Shown: positions 46,522 to 55,754 of the stretch, one piece after another
How positions within the stretch are numbered: position 1 is the stretch's first letter
Layout of the letters: each line of letters starts with the position of its first letter
Source: Gammaproteobacteria bacterium
Lineage (GTDB): Bacteria; Pseudomonadota; Gammaproteobacteria; GRL18
Reading direction: 5' to 3'
Assembly: GCA_016744395.1 (NCBI GenBank)
Contig: JADGEK010000010.1
Location: 1 to 62,255 of the forward strand
Length of the DNA: 62,255 nucleotides
Made by a program: the position numbers and the translations under genes
The notes under the pieces: model-generated
What the model saw: only the letters and a program-made list of their open reading frames with translations
The model's database searches: none
What the model was told of the DNA's origin: nothing

Positions 46522-47913
46522 ATGAAGCTGACTCAAACACAAAATAGTGAAGTCATTATAATTGGTGCAGGCTGGAGTGGTCTTGCCTGTGCAATTACAT
46601 TGGTAAAACAGGGTTTCACAGTACGCTTGCTGGAGTCAGCTCAACAAACAGGTGGCCGTGCAAGACAAGTTCAATTCAAACATTTCCTAAGCTCTGAAAC
46701 TATTGATAATGGACAACATATCATGTTGGGTGCCTATCACTCAACGCTCTCATTGTTCAAAGAAATTGGTCTTTCTGAAAAAGATATCTTAGAACGACAA
46801 CCATTAGAACTGAATTTATTTTCAACCAAGCAGCCCTTCATTCAATTAAAAACCAAAAACTACCCTGCCCCTTTACACTTACTCTTTGGTTTTATGAGCA
46901 TGCAGGGCTTAACACTTAACGAGCGATTTAAAATCATATCAATGGCTCTTCATCTTGAAATAACATGTTATAAACTCAAAAATGATATCAGCGTTAAACA
47001 ATTATTAAACAAGCATTCACAATCCACAAAAATTATTAACGCCCTCTGGGAACCACTTTGTCTGGCGACACTGAATACTCCAATTGAATATGCCTCTGCG
47101 CAAGTATTTCTTAAAGTATTAAAAGACAGTTTTAGTAAAAAAAATCATGATTCTGATCTGTTATTTTTTCGTCAGGATTTATCACAACTGTTCTGTTTAC
47201 CTGCTGGTGATTTTATCAACAGAAATGGAAGCAGCATACACTGCGAAGAAAAAGTGATTGCTGTACAAACTGATCCTGTAGAGTCTAATCAATTTATTAT
47301 ACAAACCCGCAAGCAGTCAAAAAAGCATTCCTATAAAAGTAAACAGGTGGTAATTGCAACCCCTGCGTATATCACTAAAACATTGATTAGGACTTTTAGC
47401 AGCCACAAACATACTGTGAATGAATCACTATTAAAACCAGCAAACGCTTCTTTAAATTATCAATATGAACCTATTTGTACGGTCTACCTTCAATACCCTT
47501 CAACTTTTAGCTTAGCTCATCGAATGATGGGCTTTTATAATACCACTGCACAGTGGGTAATTGATCGCTCTCTCACCAACCAACCAGGTTTGATTGCAGT
47601 TGTCATTAGCGGTCCAGGGCTGCATTCCAGACTGTCACACCAACAGCTCAGTGAAAATATTCATCAGGAACTCAGCACATGCATATCGAACTTACCTGAC
47701 TTACTCAGCTATCAAATAATCATTGAAAAAAGAGCCACATTCAGTTGCCGTGTTAATATTGATCAGCAGCGCCCGCAGAACAAAACTCAAATTCCTGGTT
47801 TATACCTGGCTGGCGACTATACAAACACCCATTATCCGTCAACATTAGAAGGAGCAATAAGAAGTGGTCAATCCGCTGCAAGGCAAATAATGGAAAAAAG
47901 AAGTCATGAGTAA
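46522..47913 (+). CDS. hpnE: Hydroxysqualene dehydroxylase HpnE (FAD-dependent)
   Basis: 463 residues. The N-terminal FAD motif is VIIIGAGWSGLACAITLV (about 10-27), followed by GGRARQ; the C-terminus has PGLYLAGDYTNTHYPSTLEGAIRSGQSAA (about 425-453), the usual FAD-closing motif of amine oxidase and phytoene desaturase relatives. HpnE reduces hydroxysqualene to squalene. Following hpnD directly, it completes the HpnCDE pathway; the products would be hopanoids or other triterpenes if a cyclase is encoded elsewhere. Confidence 0.9.
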   Translation: MKLTQTQNSEVIIIGAGWSGLACAITLVKQGFTVRLLESAQQTGGRARQVQFKHFLSSETIDNGQHIMLGAYHSTLSLFKEIGLSEKDILERQPLELNLFSTKQPFIQLKTKNYPAPLHLLFGFMSMQGLTLNERFKIISMALHLEITCYKLKNDISVKQLLNKHSQSTKIINALWEPLCLATLNTPIEYASAQVFLKVLKDSFSKKNHDSDLLFFRQDLSQLFCLPAGDFINRNGSSIHCEEKVIAVQTDPVESNQFIIQTRKQSKKHSYKSKQVVIATPAYITKTLIRTFSSHKHTVNESLLKPANASLNYQYEPICTVYLQYPSTFSLAHRMMGFYNTTAQWVIDRSLTNQPGLIAVVISGPGLHSRLSHQQLSENIHQELSTCISNLPDLLSYQIIIEKRATFSCRVNIDQQRPQNKTQIPGLYLAGDYTNTHYPSTLEGAIRSGQSAARQIMEKRSHE

Positions 47914-48081
47914 TACTGACCATCACACATTAATAATAACCAGTTTATTTTATTCATTAAAAAGGCAAGGATAAACACTACAAAATCACTTTACCCTGTA
48001 GATATTTATAGCTAAAATATTTAATTAGACTTATCTGACAAACTCTTTAACCATCATGGCTCAACCCCGAGGATCTGCTCA

Positions 48082-48837
48082 ATGTATAATTATTCTGCCC
48101 CTGCCCATTTATTAAAAGATCAAATTATTTTAGTAACAGGGGCTGGTGATGGCATTGGTAAAATTGCAGCTAAAACCTATGCAAAATTTGGTGCAACTGT
48201 TATCTTGTTAGGCAAGACACTTGATAAACTAGAAGTCGTCTATGATGAAATAGAACAAGACAATGGTGCTCAACCTGCTATTTACCCAATGAATCTGGAA
48301 AGTGCCACAGGTAAAGATTATGAAGACATGCAAACCACACTGGATAAAGAATTTGGCCGTCTTGATGGCATATTACACAATGCCGCACTACTTGGTACAT
48401 TGATGCCCATCGCTCAATACGATATGGAACATTGGGGAAAAGTCATGCAAGTCAACCTTAATGCACCCTATATGCTCACCAGAATGAGTCTTCCACTATT
48501 AGAAAAATCTGAAAATGCATCGGTCATTTTCACCAGTGATGATGTCGGTATTAATGGTAAAGCCTATTGGGGAGCCTATGGTATCAGCAAGTCAGCCAGT
48601 GATAACCTGATGCAGATCTTAGCAGATGAAATGGAAATAAACACAAACATACGTTTTAATAGCATCAATCCAGGTAAAGTGGCCACTACTATGCGCTCTA
48701 AAGCTTTCCCAGGTGAAAACCCAAACACCATAGCCATGCCTGAAGATATTATGAACAGTTACCTGTATCTAATGGGAGCTGACAGCAAAGCCGTCAATGG
48801 ACAAATCATCAACGCACAAACTAAAGACAGACTTTAG
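48082..48837 (+). CDS. YciK-type short-chain dehydrogenase/reductase
   Basis: 251 residues. The NAD(P)-binding motif VTGAGDGIGKIAAKTYAKFG (about 17-36), NAALLG, and catalytic Ser (VIFTSDDVG), Tyr-x-x-x-Lys (YGISKSA, about 170-176) are present. YciK-like genes lie downstream of ubiG and mupP in Pseudomonas; here the squalene genes have been placed in between. The substrate is unknown. GAGGA lies 9 bases before the ATG. It converges on the PilZ-DUF1631-GGDEF-EAL gene. Confidence 0.9.
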   Translation: MYNYSAPAHLLKDQIILVTGAGDGIGKIAAKTYAKFGATVILLGKTLDKLEVVYDEIEQDNGAQPAIYPMNLESATGKDYEDMQTTLDKEFGRLDGILHNAALLGTLMPIAQYDMEHWGKVMQVNLNAPYMLTRMSLPLLEKSENASVIFTSDDVGINGKAYWGAYGISKSASDNLMQILADEMEINTNIRFNSINPGKVATTMRSKAFPGENPNTIAMPEDIMNSYLYLMGADSKAVNGQIINAQTKDRL

Positions 48838-48871
48838 TTACCGACTTGACAGAAGGGGAAGTAAAAAGCCA

Positions 48872-51800
48872 TTAGACTTTTTGTGCTTCTCTGGATTTAA
48901 TGACGTCCATATATTGAGTCATTAATATGGGCTTTTCAATGCCATAGCCTTGAGCATAATCGACTCCTATTTCTTTCAGTATATCGATAATTTCATCATT
49001 TTCGACGTATTCTGCCACAGTCTTCATTCCAAGAAAGTGCCCTATTTCATTAATGGATTTTACCATGGCTTTATCAGCTGGGTTGCTGGCAATGTCTTTA
49101 ATGAACACACCATCAATTTTAAGATAGTCAACGGGTAGGTTTTTTAAGTAGGCATAAGATGACTGGCCTGTACCAAAATCATCTAATGAAAATTCGCAGC
49201 CCAGTTCTTTAATCGTGTGAATGATATTATTGGCATGATTGATATTGGTAATCGCCATGGTTTCTGTGATTTCAAAACAAATTCGATTATGTGGAATGTT
49301 AGGGTACTGTTCAAAAACATCCATGATAAAGGCATAAAAATCCACATCATTGAGACTTTGACCTGACAGGTTGATGGCAATACCACCCATAACTTCCAGT
49401 TGCTCTGGATAACGGCTAAACCAATCAAAAACATAGCGAATAACCCAGCGGTCTACATCGGTCATTTTATTGTATAATTCTGCTGCTTCAATAAATTCAG
49501 CGGGTGGTATATAGGCATCATTTTCATCTTTCACTAATAACAGCATTTCATAATGCTGCAATGTTGCTTCATCCAAGATTGGGTGCAGGCGCTGACAACG
49601 AATATCCAGCTTATTGTTTTGCACCATGTGTTCAACCCGAGTAGCCCAAACTTGCAAATCCTGTCGGTAACTCAGCTCTAAATCATCATACTGAATTAAA
49701 TGAACTCGATTTCGTCCTGTTTCTTTTGCGATGGTTGTTGCAGTGACTACCGCCTTAATGAACACTCCGACTTCTTTGAACTCAGCTATCACTATTTGAC
49801 CAATACTAGCGGACAGGGTGAACTCTTTATCTTCCCACCTAAATTGATAGCTATTAATGATTTTTCTTAGATTTTCACTAATCTTAGATGCCTGAACTTC
49901 TGAATAACCTGACATAAACATGATGAACTCATCTGCAGCATAACGAGCACAGATAATGTCTGAAGGTAAATTGCTTTTTATGAGGTGTGCTATCTCAGAG
50001 ATGTACTGATCCCCCGCGTCATAACCACAGGTATCATTGATCAAACTGAATTGGTCAATATCAAGCAGGCAAAGTGAACACTCGGGGGTGTCATGTTGTC
50101 TCTTGTACAGCTTTTCATTTAACAGACGAAGGAATTCTTTTTGATCAATTAAACCTGTCAATTTGTCCAGTGCACTATCTTTGGCCATATGGTCATGGAC
50201 ATCACCCAGAATAGCGTACAGGCTTCTTTCCAAGAGCGGCAGGTCATAATCTTTGGTTTGTGTCAGTTGACCATTATCCAGCATGGACACTACTTCAGAA
50301 AGGTTAAAGACCGCTTGTTGTTGACCTGTTCTGCCTGAAAAAACAAAAACATTTTGTGCATCACTGCCCCAAATGTATTGTAAGCGTGTGAATTTAACAG
50401 ACTTTTTAGATTGTTGTTTTTTGGATTGCTTAAAAAGAATATAATCATTGATTTTTAAGCGTTTGGCAATGGACTTATTTGCTAGAGCCATTGCATCTGT
50501 AGCCCCCTGATTTATCTTTGCAATGGCGACTTTATCTGTCAATCCATAGCCATTAATAAGGAGTTTAACAATGCTTTCATAATCCAAAAGGATACCATTG
50601 CCAGTTTCACCGTCTGTTAAAAAAGCTTCAATATCATCAATGATTTTTTTGTTGTATTGTTCATTTTCCTGAAGGCCTTGTTTTATGATAAATAAGATGA
50701 CGTCTTTATCAATAAATTCTTCACTAACATCACCACTCATACTTAAAATCAACATATCAAGGGCTTGCAAATACTGTTGCCACTGATTGCTTTCACGACT
50801 GTGTTTAAGGTAGGTTGACACCAGGATGGGTAGCCATTGGTAACTGATAAAATCGGCAATTACCAATGGGGTCGTCTTGCCCGCAAGACGACCCGCCAGT
50901 TCATTGGTGACATGTTGCTGAGCATCCCAGCGAGTAACTACAAGGTTAACATTTTTCTTGTAATGCTTCGATTGAATCTCAAGTAATTCTGTCAGAATTT
51001 CTTGAACTTTGGTAAAAACATCTAAGTCTTTTTTATAATTTTTTAATACGAAAAGAACAAATGAGTGTGCTTTAAGGTAAAAGTTATTTTTCTCGTCATC
51101 AAAATCCACCATGGCCAATTTATTAATTAATATCCTCGCTGGATTTGACCAGGACTCGAAGAAATCTTTATGCAGTAAAGAGACTTTTAATAGTGGCACT
51201 TGCAATACAGATAATAGCTTTTTAACAGGAGTTCCTAACCAGGAGTCGCCCTGAATGGATTCAAATAAACGTTTTATAATGTCCAGTGTATATTCAAATT
51301 CATTTTTGATTTCAATGGAATAAGCGTTTTGTTTGATGCAGTCACTAAGCAACACTTCAATGCTGAATGCTTGAATGCCATTTTTAGTCACCTCTTTGGC
51401 CTGTTGCAATTGGATCAAAGTTAAACTATTAATCAACAAATTCAGTTGTAGCTTATATTCTTCAGAAGCAAAGAAATCATCAGAAGGTTTATCAAATTCC
51501 TGGCCATTTTGAAAAGATAACAATTCTTTGAGAGTTTGATACGTTGGTACTAAATTAACATTGTTTTGAATGGTATTTATTTCACTCAAATGTGCATTCG
51601 AAGCCAATAAATTGGGATTAATCTGGCTGTTGTGGATGTGGTCAGGATTTGACGGATCCATTTTTTGTTGGGGTACTACAGGTTGGCGTATATCCAGTTT
51701 GTTTTCGGCATGGGATGATACTATTTTATTGTCCAGTGACGGCCTATTAGCTGAAGACTGTTTTACAATTTTTAATTTTTTCTGTTCAATAATTGGTAGT

Positions 51801-52780
51801 ATATTGTGATCTATAAATATTTTATTAATATTTTTATAGGCTTCAAACAAATTGTTATCAACCACTTTTTCAAACTGATGGTAGAGAATTAGCAGAATAT
51901 CATTATTCAAAAAGTGATTATGTAAGGCTTCACTGAAACTGTTAAAAATTATTTCGGGTGAAAAAGGATTTTTTTCAATATCTTTAACTTCAATACCCAA
52001 CAGTTTAGCAATTCTTAACTCAATCTCAACAAGTTCCTGTTTATAATGAGGTGAAATATGAATGATCAATTGGTTAACTGCTAACCAATTTTCAAACTCA
52101 CTTTGATCAATAAGTTCCAGTTCATCTAATTGATGGCTTTCTTTGGTCTGTTTTTTTCCAAGGTCACAACTGCGCAAATATTCTTCCATCAATTTCAGGA
52201 ACTGTTGCTTTAAACTGTCCTTAGACTTATTGAGAGAATTAATGGCATCAAAATAAAGTGACTGTTCAGCGTTATTTTTTGAATGCCCGGCCTGTTGAAA
52301 TATGGCATCGTGAGCAATAGGAAGAAAGATTTCGGTCATATGAGACAAGTTGTTCATAAAACAGTGTCGAACCGAATCGAGAATATTAAGCGACCGCTTG
52401 TCTAAGGAATGTGCCAGCGTTGAGTTATCATATAAACCTTGTTGATGTTGTTTCTTACTTAGATTAGCAATTGCATCAAGGGCGGGATTGAATAAAGTAA
52501 CCGCCAACCCATCATCTAGAACCCGAGTCACTTTGACTTCAAGATGATACCCAACAGACTCCTTTTTATGCTCTGAATCAGGATTTTGTGTAATTGAGAA
52601 TTTAACATCCAATAAATCATTAATGCCAATACTATCAGGCATAGAGGTTTTATTTTTCCATGCCAGACGCAAGCCATCATAGCCAAAATCCATAATGACA
52701 AATTCCCATGAACGATACATTCGATCATGAACAACAGCATCGAGTCTCACTAGTGAGCGATTGTGGCTTCTACGTTCCAA
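48872..52780 (-). CDS. PilZ - DUF1631 - GGDEF - EAL protein
   Basis: 1302 residues. A short PilZ-like domain (about 1-100) has RxxxR pairs (R4/R8, R8/R12) and D31-F-G-Y-D-G36 in place of DxSxxG. The long middle (about 120-830) is the helical DUF1631 region. The GGDEF domain (about 855-1010) is degenerate: AADEF at about 948 replaces GGDEF, so it should not make c-di-GMP. The EAL domain (about 1050-1295) keeps most catalytic residues: EML, NLSGQS, FEITET, FSLDDFGTG (about 1200), LKIDG, AEYVEN and YAQGYG, so phosphodiesterase activity is plausible. It is a single gene with its own leader, downstream of purF on the same strand. Confidence 0.88.
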   Translation of the reverse strand: MERRSHNRSLVRLDAVVHDRMYRSWEFVIMDFGYDGLRLAWKNKTSMPDSIGINDLLDVKFSITQNPDSEHKKESVGYHLEVKVTRVLDDGLAVTLFNPALDAIANLSKKQHQQGLYDNSTLAHSLDKRSLNILDSVRHCFMNNLSHMTEIFLPIAHDAIFQQAGHSKNNAEQSLYFDAINSLNKSKDSLKQQFLKLMEEYLRSCDLGKKQTKESHQLDELELIDQSEFENWLAVNQLIIHISPHYKQELVEIELRIAKLLGIEVKDIEKNPFSPEIIFNSFSEALHNHFLNNDILLILYHQFEKVVDNNLFEAYKNINKIFIDHNILPIIEQKKLKIVKQSSANRPSLDNKIVSSHAENKLDIRQPVVPQQKMDPSNPDHIHNSQINPNLLASNAHLSEINTIQNNVNLVPTYQTLKELLSFQNGQEFDKPSDDFFASEEYKLQLNLLINSLTLIQLQQAKEVTKNGIQAFSIEVLLSDCIKQNAYSIEIKNEFEYTLDIIKRLFESIQGDSWLGTPVKKLLSVLQVPLLKVSLLHKDFFESWSNPARILINKLAMVDFDDEKNNFYLKAHSFVLFVLKNYKKDLDVFTKVQEILTELLEIQSKHYKKNVNLVVTRWDAQQHVTNELAGRLAGKTTPLVIADFISYQWLPILVSTYLKHSRESNQWQQYLQALDMLILSMSGDVSEEFIDKDVILFIIKQGLQENEQYNKKIIDDIEAFLTDGETGNGILLDYESIVKLLINGYGLTDKVAIAKINQGATDAMALANKSIAKRLKINDYILFKQSKKQQSKKSVKFTRLQYIWGSDAQNVFVFSGRTGQQQAVFNLSEVVSMLDNGQLTQTKDYDLPLLERSLYAILGDVHDHMAKDSALDKLTGLIDQKEFLRLLNEKLYKRQHDTPECSLCLLDIDQFSLINDTCGYDAGDQYISEIAHLIKSNLPSDIICARYAADEFIMFMSGYSEVQASKISENLRKIINSYQFRWEDKEFTLSASIGQIVIAEFKEVGVFIKAVVTATTIAKETGRNRVHLIQYDDLELSYRQDLQVWATRVEHMVQNNKLDIRCQRLHPILDEATLQHYEMLLLVKDENDAYIPPAEFIEAAELYNKMTDVDRWVIRYVFDWFSRYPEQLEVMGGIAINLSGQSLNDVDFYAFIMDVFEQYPNIPHNRICFEITETMAITNINHANNIIHTIKELGCEFSLDDFGTGQSSYAYLKNLPVDYLKIDGVFIKDIASNPADKAMVKSINEIGHFLGMKTVAEYVENDEIIDILKEIGVDYAQGYGIEKPILMTQYMDVIKSREAQKV

Positions 52781-52878
52781 TAAAAAAGACCTTTATTCAT
52801 CAGCTTATTATTTTAATAATAGGATACTAAAAGAATAAATCAAGCAGAGGGACAGATAATGCTGAATGTTAAATTTAA

Positions 52879-54390
52879 TCAGTCAGAGTTATGTATGTCT
52901 AGTATTTCGTTTTCTCGTTCCAGTTTGTTTTGTTTGGCATTGTCATTTCGGCGTTGATTGATTTCATTGAGGTAGTTATCATCAATGTCACCTGTTACAT
53001 AGTCACCGCTGAAGACTGAGCAGTCAAATTCTGTGATGTATTTATTGCCTCGTTGACAGGCCTGGATCAAGTCTTCTAAATCTTGGTAGATGAGCCAGTC
53101 AGCACCGATTTCTTTCGCTATTTCATCATTACTTCGGTTATGAGCAACAAATTCTTCTGGTGAAGGCATGTCAATGCCATAGACATTTGGGTATTTGACT
53201 GCAGGTGACGCAGATGCAAAATAGACTTTTTTAGCCCCTGCTTCACGAGCCATTTTTACAATTTGGCTGGATGTCGTGCCACGTACAATTGAATCATCGA
53301 CTAAAAGGACATTTCTACCTTTGAATTCTAGCTCCATGGCGTTGAGTTTTTGTTTAACTGAGCTTTTTCTTTGCTTTTGACCTGGCATAATGAAAGTGCG
53401 GCCAATGTAACGGTTTTTCATAAAGCCTTCACGATAACGAACACCTAATGAATTGGCCAGTTCAAGTGCAGAGGAGCGACTGGTATCCGGGATTGGCATA
53501 ACCACATCGATGTCATGGTCGGGATAAGTATTTAATATTTTTTTCGCGAGTTTCTCACCCATTCGAAGGCGTGCTTTGTATACAGAGATTCTATCGATAA
53601 TAGAGTCAGGTCTGGCAAAGTAAACGTGTTCAAAAATACAGGGTGTGTATTTTGGTGCTTCAGCACATTGTTCAACATGAACATCACCCTCGGCAGTAAT
53701 TATGACGGCCTCGCCTGGTTTAATGTCATTAATTAATTCAAAGCCCTGAACATCCAAGGCCACACTTTCTGATGCAATACAGTATTCAATACCCTTTAAA
53801 GTGTCACGCTTGCCATAGACCACAGGACGAATGCCGTTTGGATCTCTAAAACCAACAATGCCATAGCCTGTAATCATCGCAACACTGGCATAGGCACCAC
53901 GACAACGTTTGTGAACAGCTCTTATGGCATTAAAAACATCGACTTCGTTAATGCGTAATTTGTGGGAGGTTTGAATTTCATGGGCAAAGACATTTAATAA
54001 AACTTCTGAGTCAGAATCAGTATTCAGATGTCGGAGATCTTGTTTATAAATTTCTTCTTTCAATTCATAAGCATTAGTCAAATTACCATTATGAGCCAGA
54101 GCAATGCCATAGGGTGAGTTAACGTAAAGTGGTTGTGCTTCTGCAGATGATGAACTGCCTGCCGTTGGATAACGTACATGCCCTATTCCCATATTACCTT
54201 GCAGACGCATCATGTCATTGGTTGAAAAAACATCCTTTACCAGGCCATTTCCTTTACGTAAATGAAGACGTTTATCATCATAAGTCACGATTCCAGCAGC
54301 ATCCTGTCCTCGGTGCTGAAGGACGGTTAAACCATCATAGAGATCCTGATTTACATTGTTCTTTGCAACAATACCAATAATGCCACACAT
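52879..54390 (-). CDS. purF: Amidophosphoribosyltransferase
   Basis: 503 residues. First committed step of purine synthesis: PRPP plus glutamine to phosphoribosylamine. MCGIIGIV exposes the N-terminal catalytic Cys after Met removal. The glutaminase domain ([24 protein letters not shown]) and phosphoribosyltransferase domain with [13 protein letters not shown] (PRPP loop) are intact. It follows cvpA by 16 bases, the universal cvpA-purF pair. The last 25 residues are hydrophilic and unconserved. Confidence 0.97.
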   Translation of the reverse strand: MCGIIGIVAKNNVNQDLYDGLTVLQHRGQDAAGIVTYDDKRLHLRKGNGLVKDVFSTNDMMRLQGNMGIGHVRYPTAGSSSSAEAQPLYVNSPYGIALAHNGNLTNAYELKEEIYKQDLRHLNTDSDSEVLLNVFAHEIQTSHKLRINEVDVFNAIRAVHKRCRGAYASVAMITGYGIVGFRDPNGIRPVVYGKRDTLKGIEYCIASESVALDVQGFELINDIKPGEAVIITAEGDVHVEQCAEAPKYTPCIFEHVYFARPDSIIDRISVYKARLRMGEKLAKKILNTYPDHDIDVVMPIPDTSRSSALELANSLGVRYREGFMKNRYIGRTFIMPGQKQRKSSVKQKLNAMELEFKGRNVLLVDDSIVRGTTSSQIVKMAREAGAKKVYFASASPAVKYPNVYGIDMPSPEEFVAHNRSNDEIAKEIGADWLIYQDLEDLIQACQRGNKYITEFDCSVFSGDYVTGDIDDNYLNEINQRRNDNAKQNKLERENEILDIHNSD

Positions 54391-54406
54391 AAGTTACTTA
54401 CCTAAA

Positions 54407-54904
54407 CTAATAATGAAGTTTTGCAGCGATATGAGGAGGTAAAAACTCTTTCATCATAACTGCAAGCTCTTGAAAATGAGGAATTAAGACAGACTCTTTC
54501 CACCAGGGATCTTGTGGAACTAAAGTAAACCCAGCCAATAATATTAAAATACCGACAATTATAATGCCACGCGCAATACCAAAAAGCATACCAATGGCTC
54601 TATCGGTTCCCGACAGACCTGTTTTCTCTACTAATGTACCAATAAGATTACTGACCAATGCAGCAATAATCAAGGTTAAAATAAACAATATTGAAAATGA
54701 AACCAGAGATAAAATTGATGGTGGCAGATTCAAATAAGGACTGATGAATAATGCCATGGGATGCATATAAAGCATACTCACCCAGACAGCCAATATCCAA
54801 CCCGCAAGAGCAAGCGATTCACGGACAAAACCGCGAAGTAAACTAATCACTGTCGAAACAGCAATTATGGTAATAATGATATAATCAGGCCATATCAGTG
54901 ACAC
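54407..54904 (-). CDS. cvpA: CvpA family membrane protein
   Basis: 165 residues, GTG start with GAGA 7 bases upstream. Four hydrophobic segments: about 6-24, 30-50, 65-90 and 105-128. LIWPDYIIITIIAVSTVISLLRGFVRESLALAGWI is the family's N-terminal hallmark and GLSGTDRAIGMLFGIARG the conserved central loop. CvpA is needed for colicin V production and envelope stress tolerance; its biochemical role is unclear. It precedes purF by 16 bases. A 17-base palindrome (54926-54942) lies 22 bases upstream of the start. Confidence 0.93.
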   Translation of the reverse strand: MSLIWPDYIIITIIAVSTVISLLRGFVRESLALAGWILAVWVSMLYMHPMALFISPYLNLPPSILSLVSFSILFILTLIIAALVSNLIGTLVEKTGLSGTDRAIGMLFGIARGIIIVGILILLAGFTLVPQDPWWKESVLIPHFQELAVMMKEFLPPHIAAKLHY

Positions 54905-54925
54905 TTATCATTCTCAACTGTATGA

Positions 54926-54942
54926 AATGTTAAATTAACATT
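54926..54942. promoter_or_regulatory. 17-base palindrome upstream of cvpA-purF
   Basis: AATGTTAA-A-TTAACATT is a perfect 8-base inverted repeat with a one-base centre, lying 22 bases upstream of the cvpA start. It could be an operator for the purF operon. It does not match the E. coli PurR box (ACGCAAACGTTTGCGT). Its half-site AATGTTAAATT also resembles the AATGTTGAATT of the inverted-repeat element just upstream. Confidence 0.35.
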
Positions 54943-55018
54943 CAAAAGGTAATCTAAATTAAGCTGTGCATTTTATCCCAACCAAGGGGGGAAAAGCAAT
55001 TTTGATTGTCGAATATTG

Positions 55019-55135
55019 AATGTTGAATTAAGGGTAAAATCAACATCAAAAGTAGCTCAAGGAGACTCTCTTAGTTATGTCTCAGTTATGAGTAAAGCAG
55101 GCTTTGTAGTTGCTTTATATTTAAAATTCAACATT
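55019..55135. repeat. Inverted-repeat element, copy B
   Basis: AATGTTGAATT (55019-55029) and AATTCAACATT (55125-55135) bound 117 bases between the SPOR-domain gene and cvpA, its right end reaching the SPOR gene's stop codon. The outer and inner bases at the left end are shared with copy A (40400-40544), as described there. The inner 60-95 bases are unlike copy A, so the relationship is in the ends. I saw no third exact copy in the window. Confidence 0.45.
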
Positions 55136-55754
55136 AGTATTTTATTATGATTGTATTTTTAAGTTTAAATTGTTTTTCAATTTTTATTTTTATTGATGTT
55201 ATTTGATCAAACTTAAGATATGGACCCACTCTTAGGCGGTAGATTCTGCCTTTTGAGGTTAATATTGATTCAGTGTAGGCTTTATAATTCTTTTTTCTTA
55301 GCTTTTTTTGTAATGCTTCTGCATTGGCTTTCTGTGAAAAACTGGCGATTTGCAGAGTGTAGGCTGTATTAATTTTTGTTGATGTTGGTTTAGTAGCTTT
55401 TTTGTAGTTAGATTTATCAACTATCGGTTTAGATTTTGATTTTGGTTTAGCTGCTACCTGCTTTTTTACTGATGAATTTTTTGGCATTGCATCTTTTGGT
55501 TTTACAATAGTGCCTTGTTTTCTATCTGGGTATGCTGTCACTGTTTTGCGGGCAGGCATAACCATTGGTTGTGGTACATTAGGTAGTACTGCTTTGAACT
55601 TTTTTGGTTGTTCTGGAATGTTATTTCCTGAGATAGAATGTTTTGAGGTGGCACCACCATTGAGTAACATCGGTATAATAATAATACCTAATGAAACCAG
55701 GACTAATGCACCAATGATACGTTGTTTTATATTTATGTTTTGTTCTTCATTCAT
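55134..55754 (-). CDS. dedD: SPOR domain protein, DedD-like
   Basis: 206 residues. One membrane helix near the N-terminus (IIGALVLVSLGIIIIPMLL, about 12-30), a Pro/Lys-rich periplasmic linker (about 45-125) and a C-terminal SPOR domain (about 128-205, YTLQIASFSQKANAEALQKKL... GRIYRLRVGPY). SPOR domains bind denuded glycan strands at the septum. The place between folC and cvpA is that of dedD in E. coli. It overlaps folC by 8 bases. Confidence 0.88.
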   Translation of the reverse strand: MNEEQNINIKQRIIGALVLVSLGIIIIPMLLNGGATSKHSISGNNIPEQPKKFKAVLPNVPQPMVMPARKTVTAYPDRKQGTIVKPKDAMPKNSSVKKQVAAKPKSKSKPIVDKSNYKKATKPTSTKINTAYTLQIASFSQKANAEALQKKLRKKNYKAYTESILTSKGRIYRLRVGPYLKFDQITSIKIKIEKQFKLKNTIIIKY

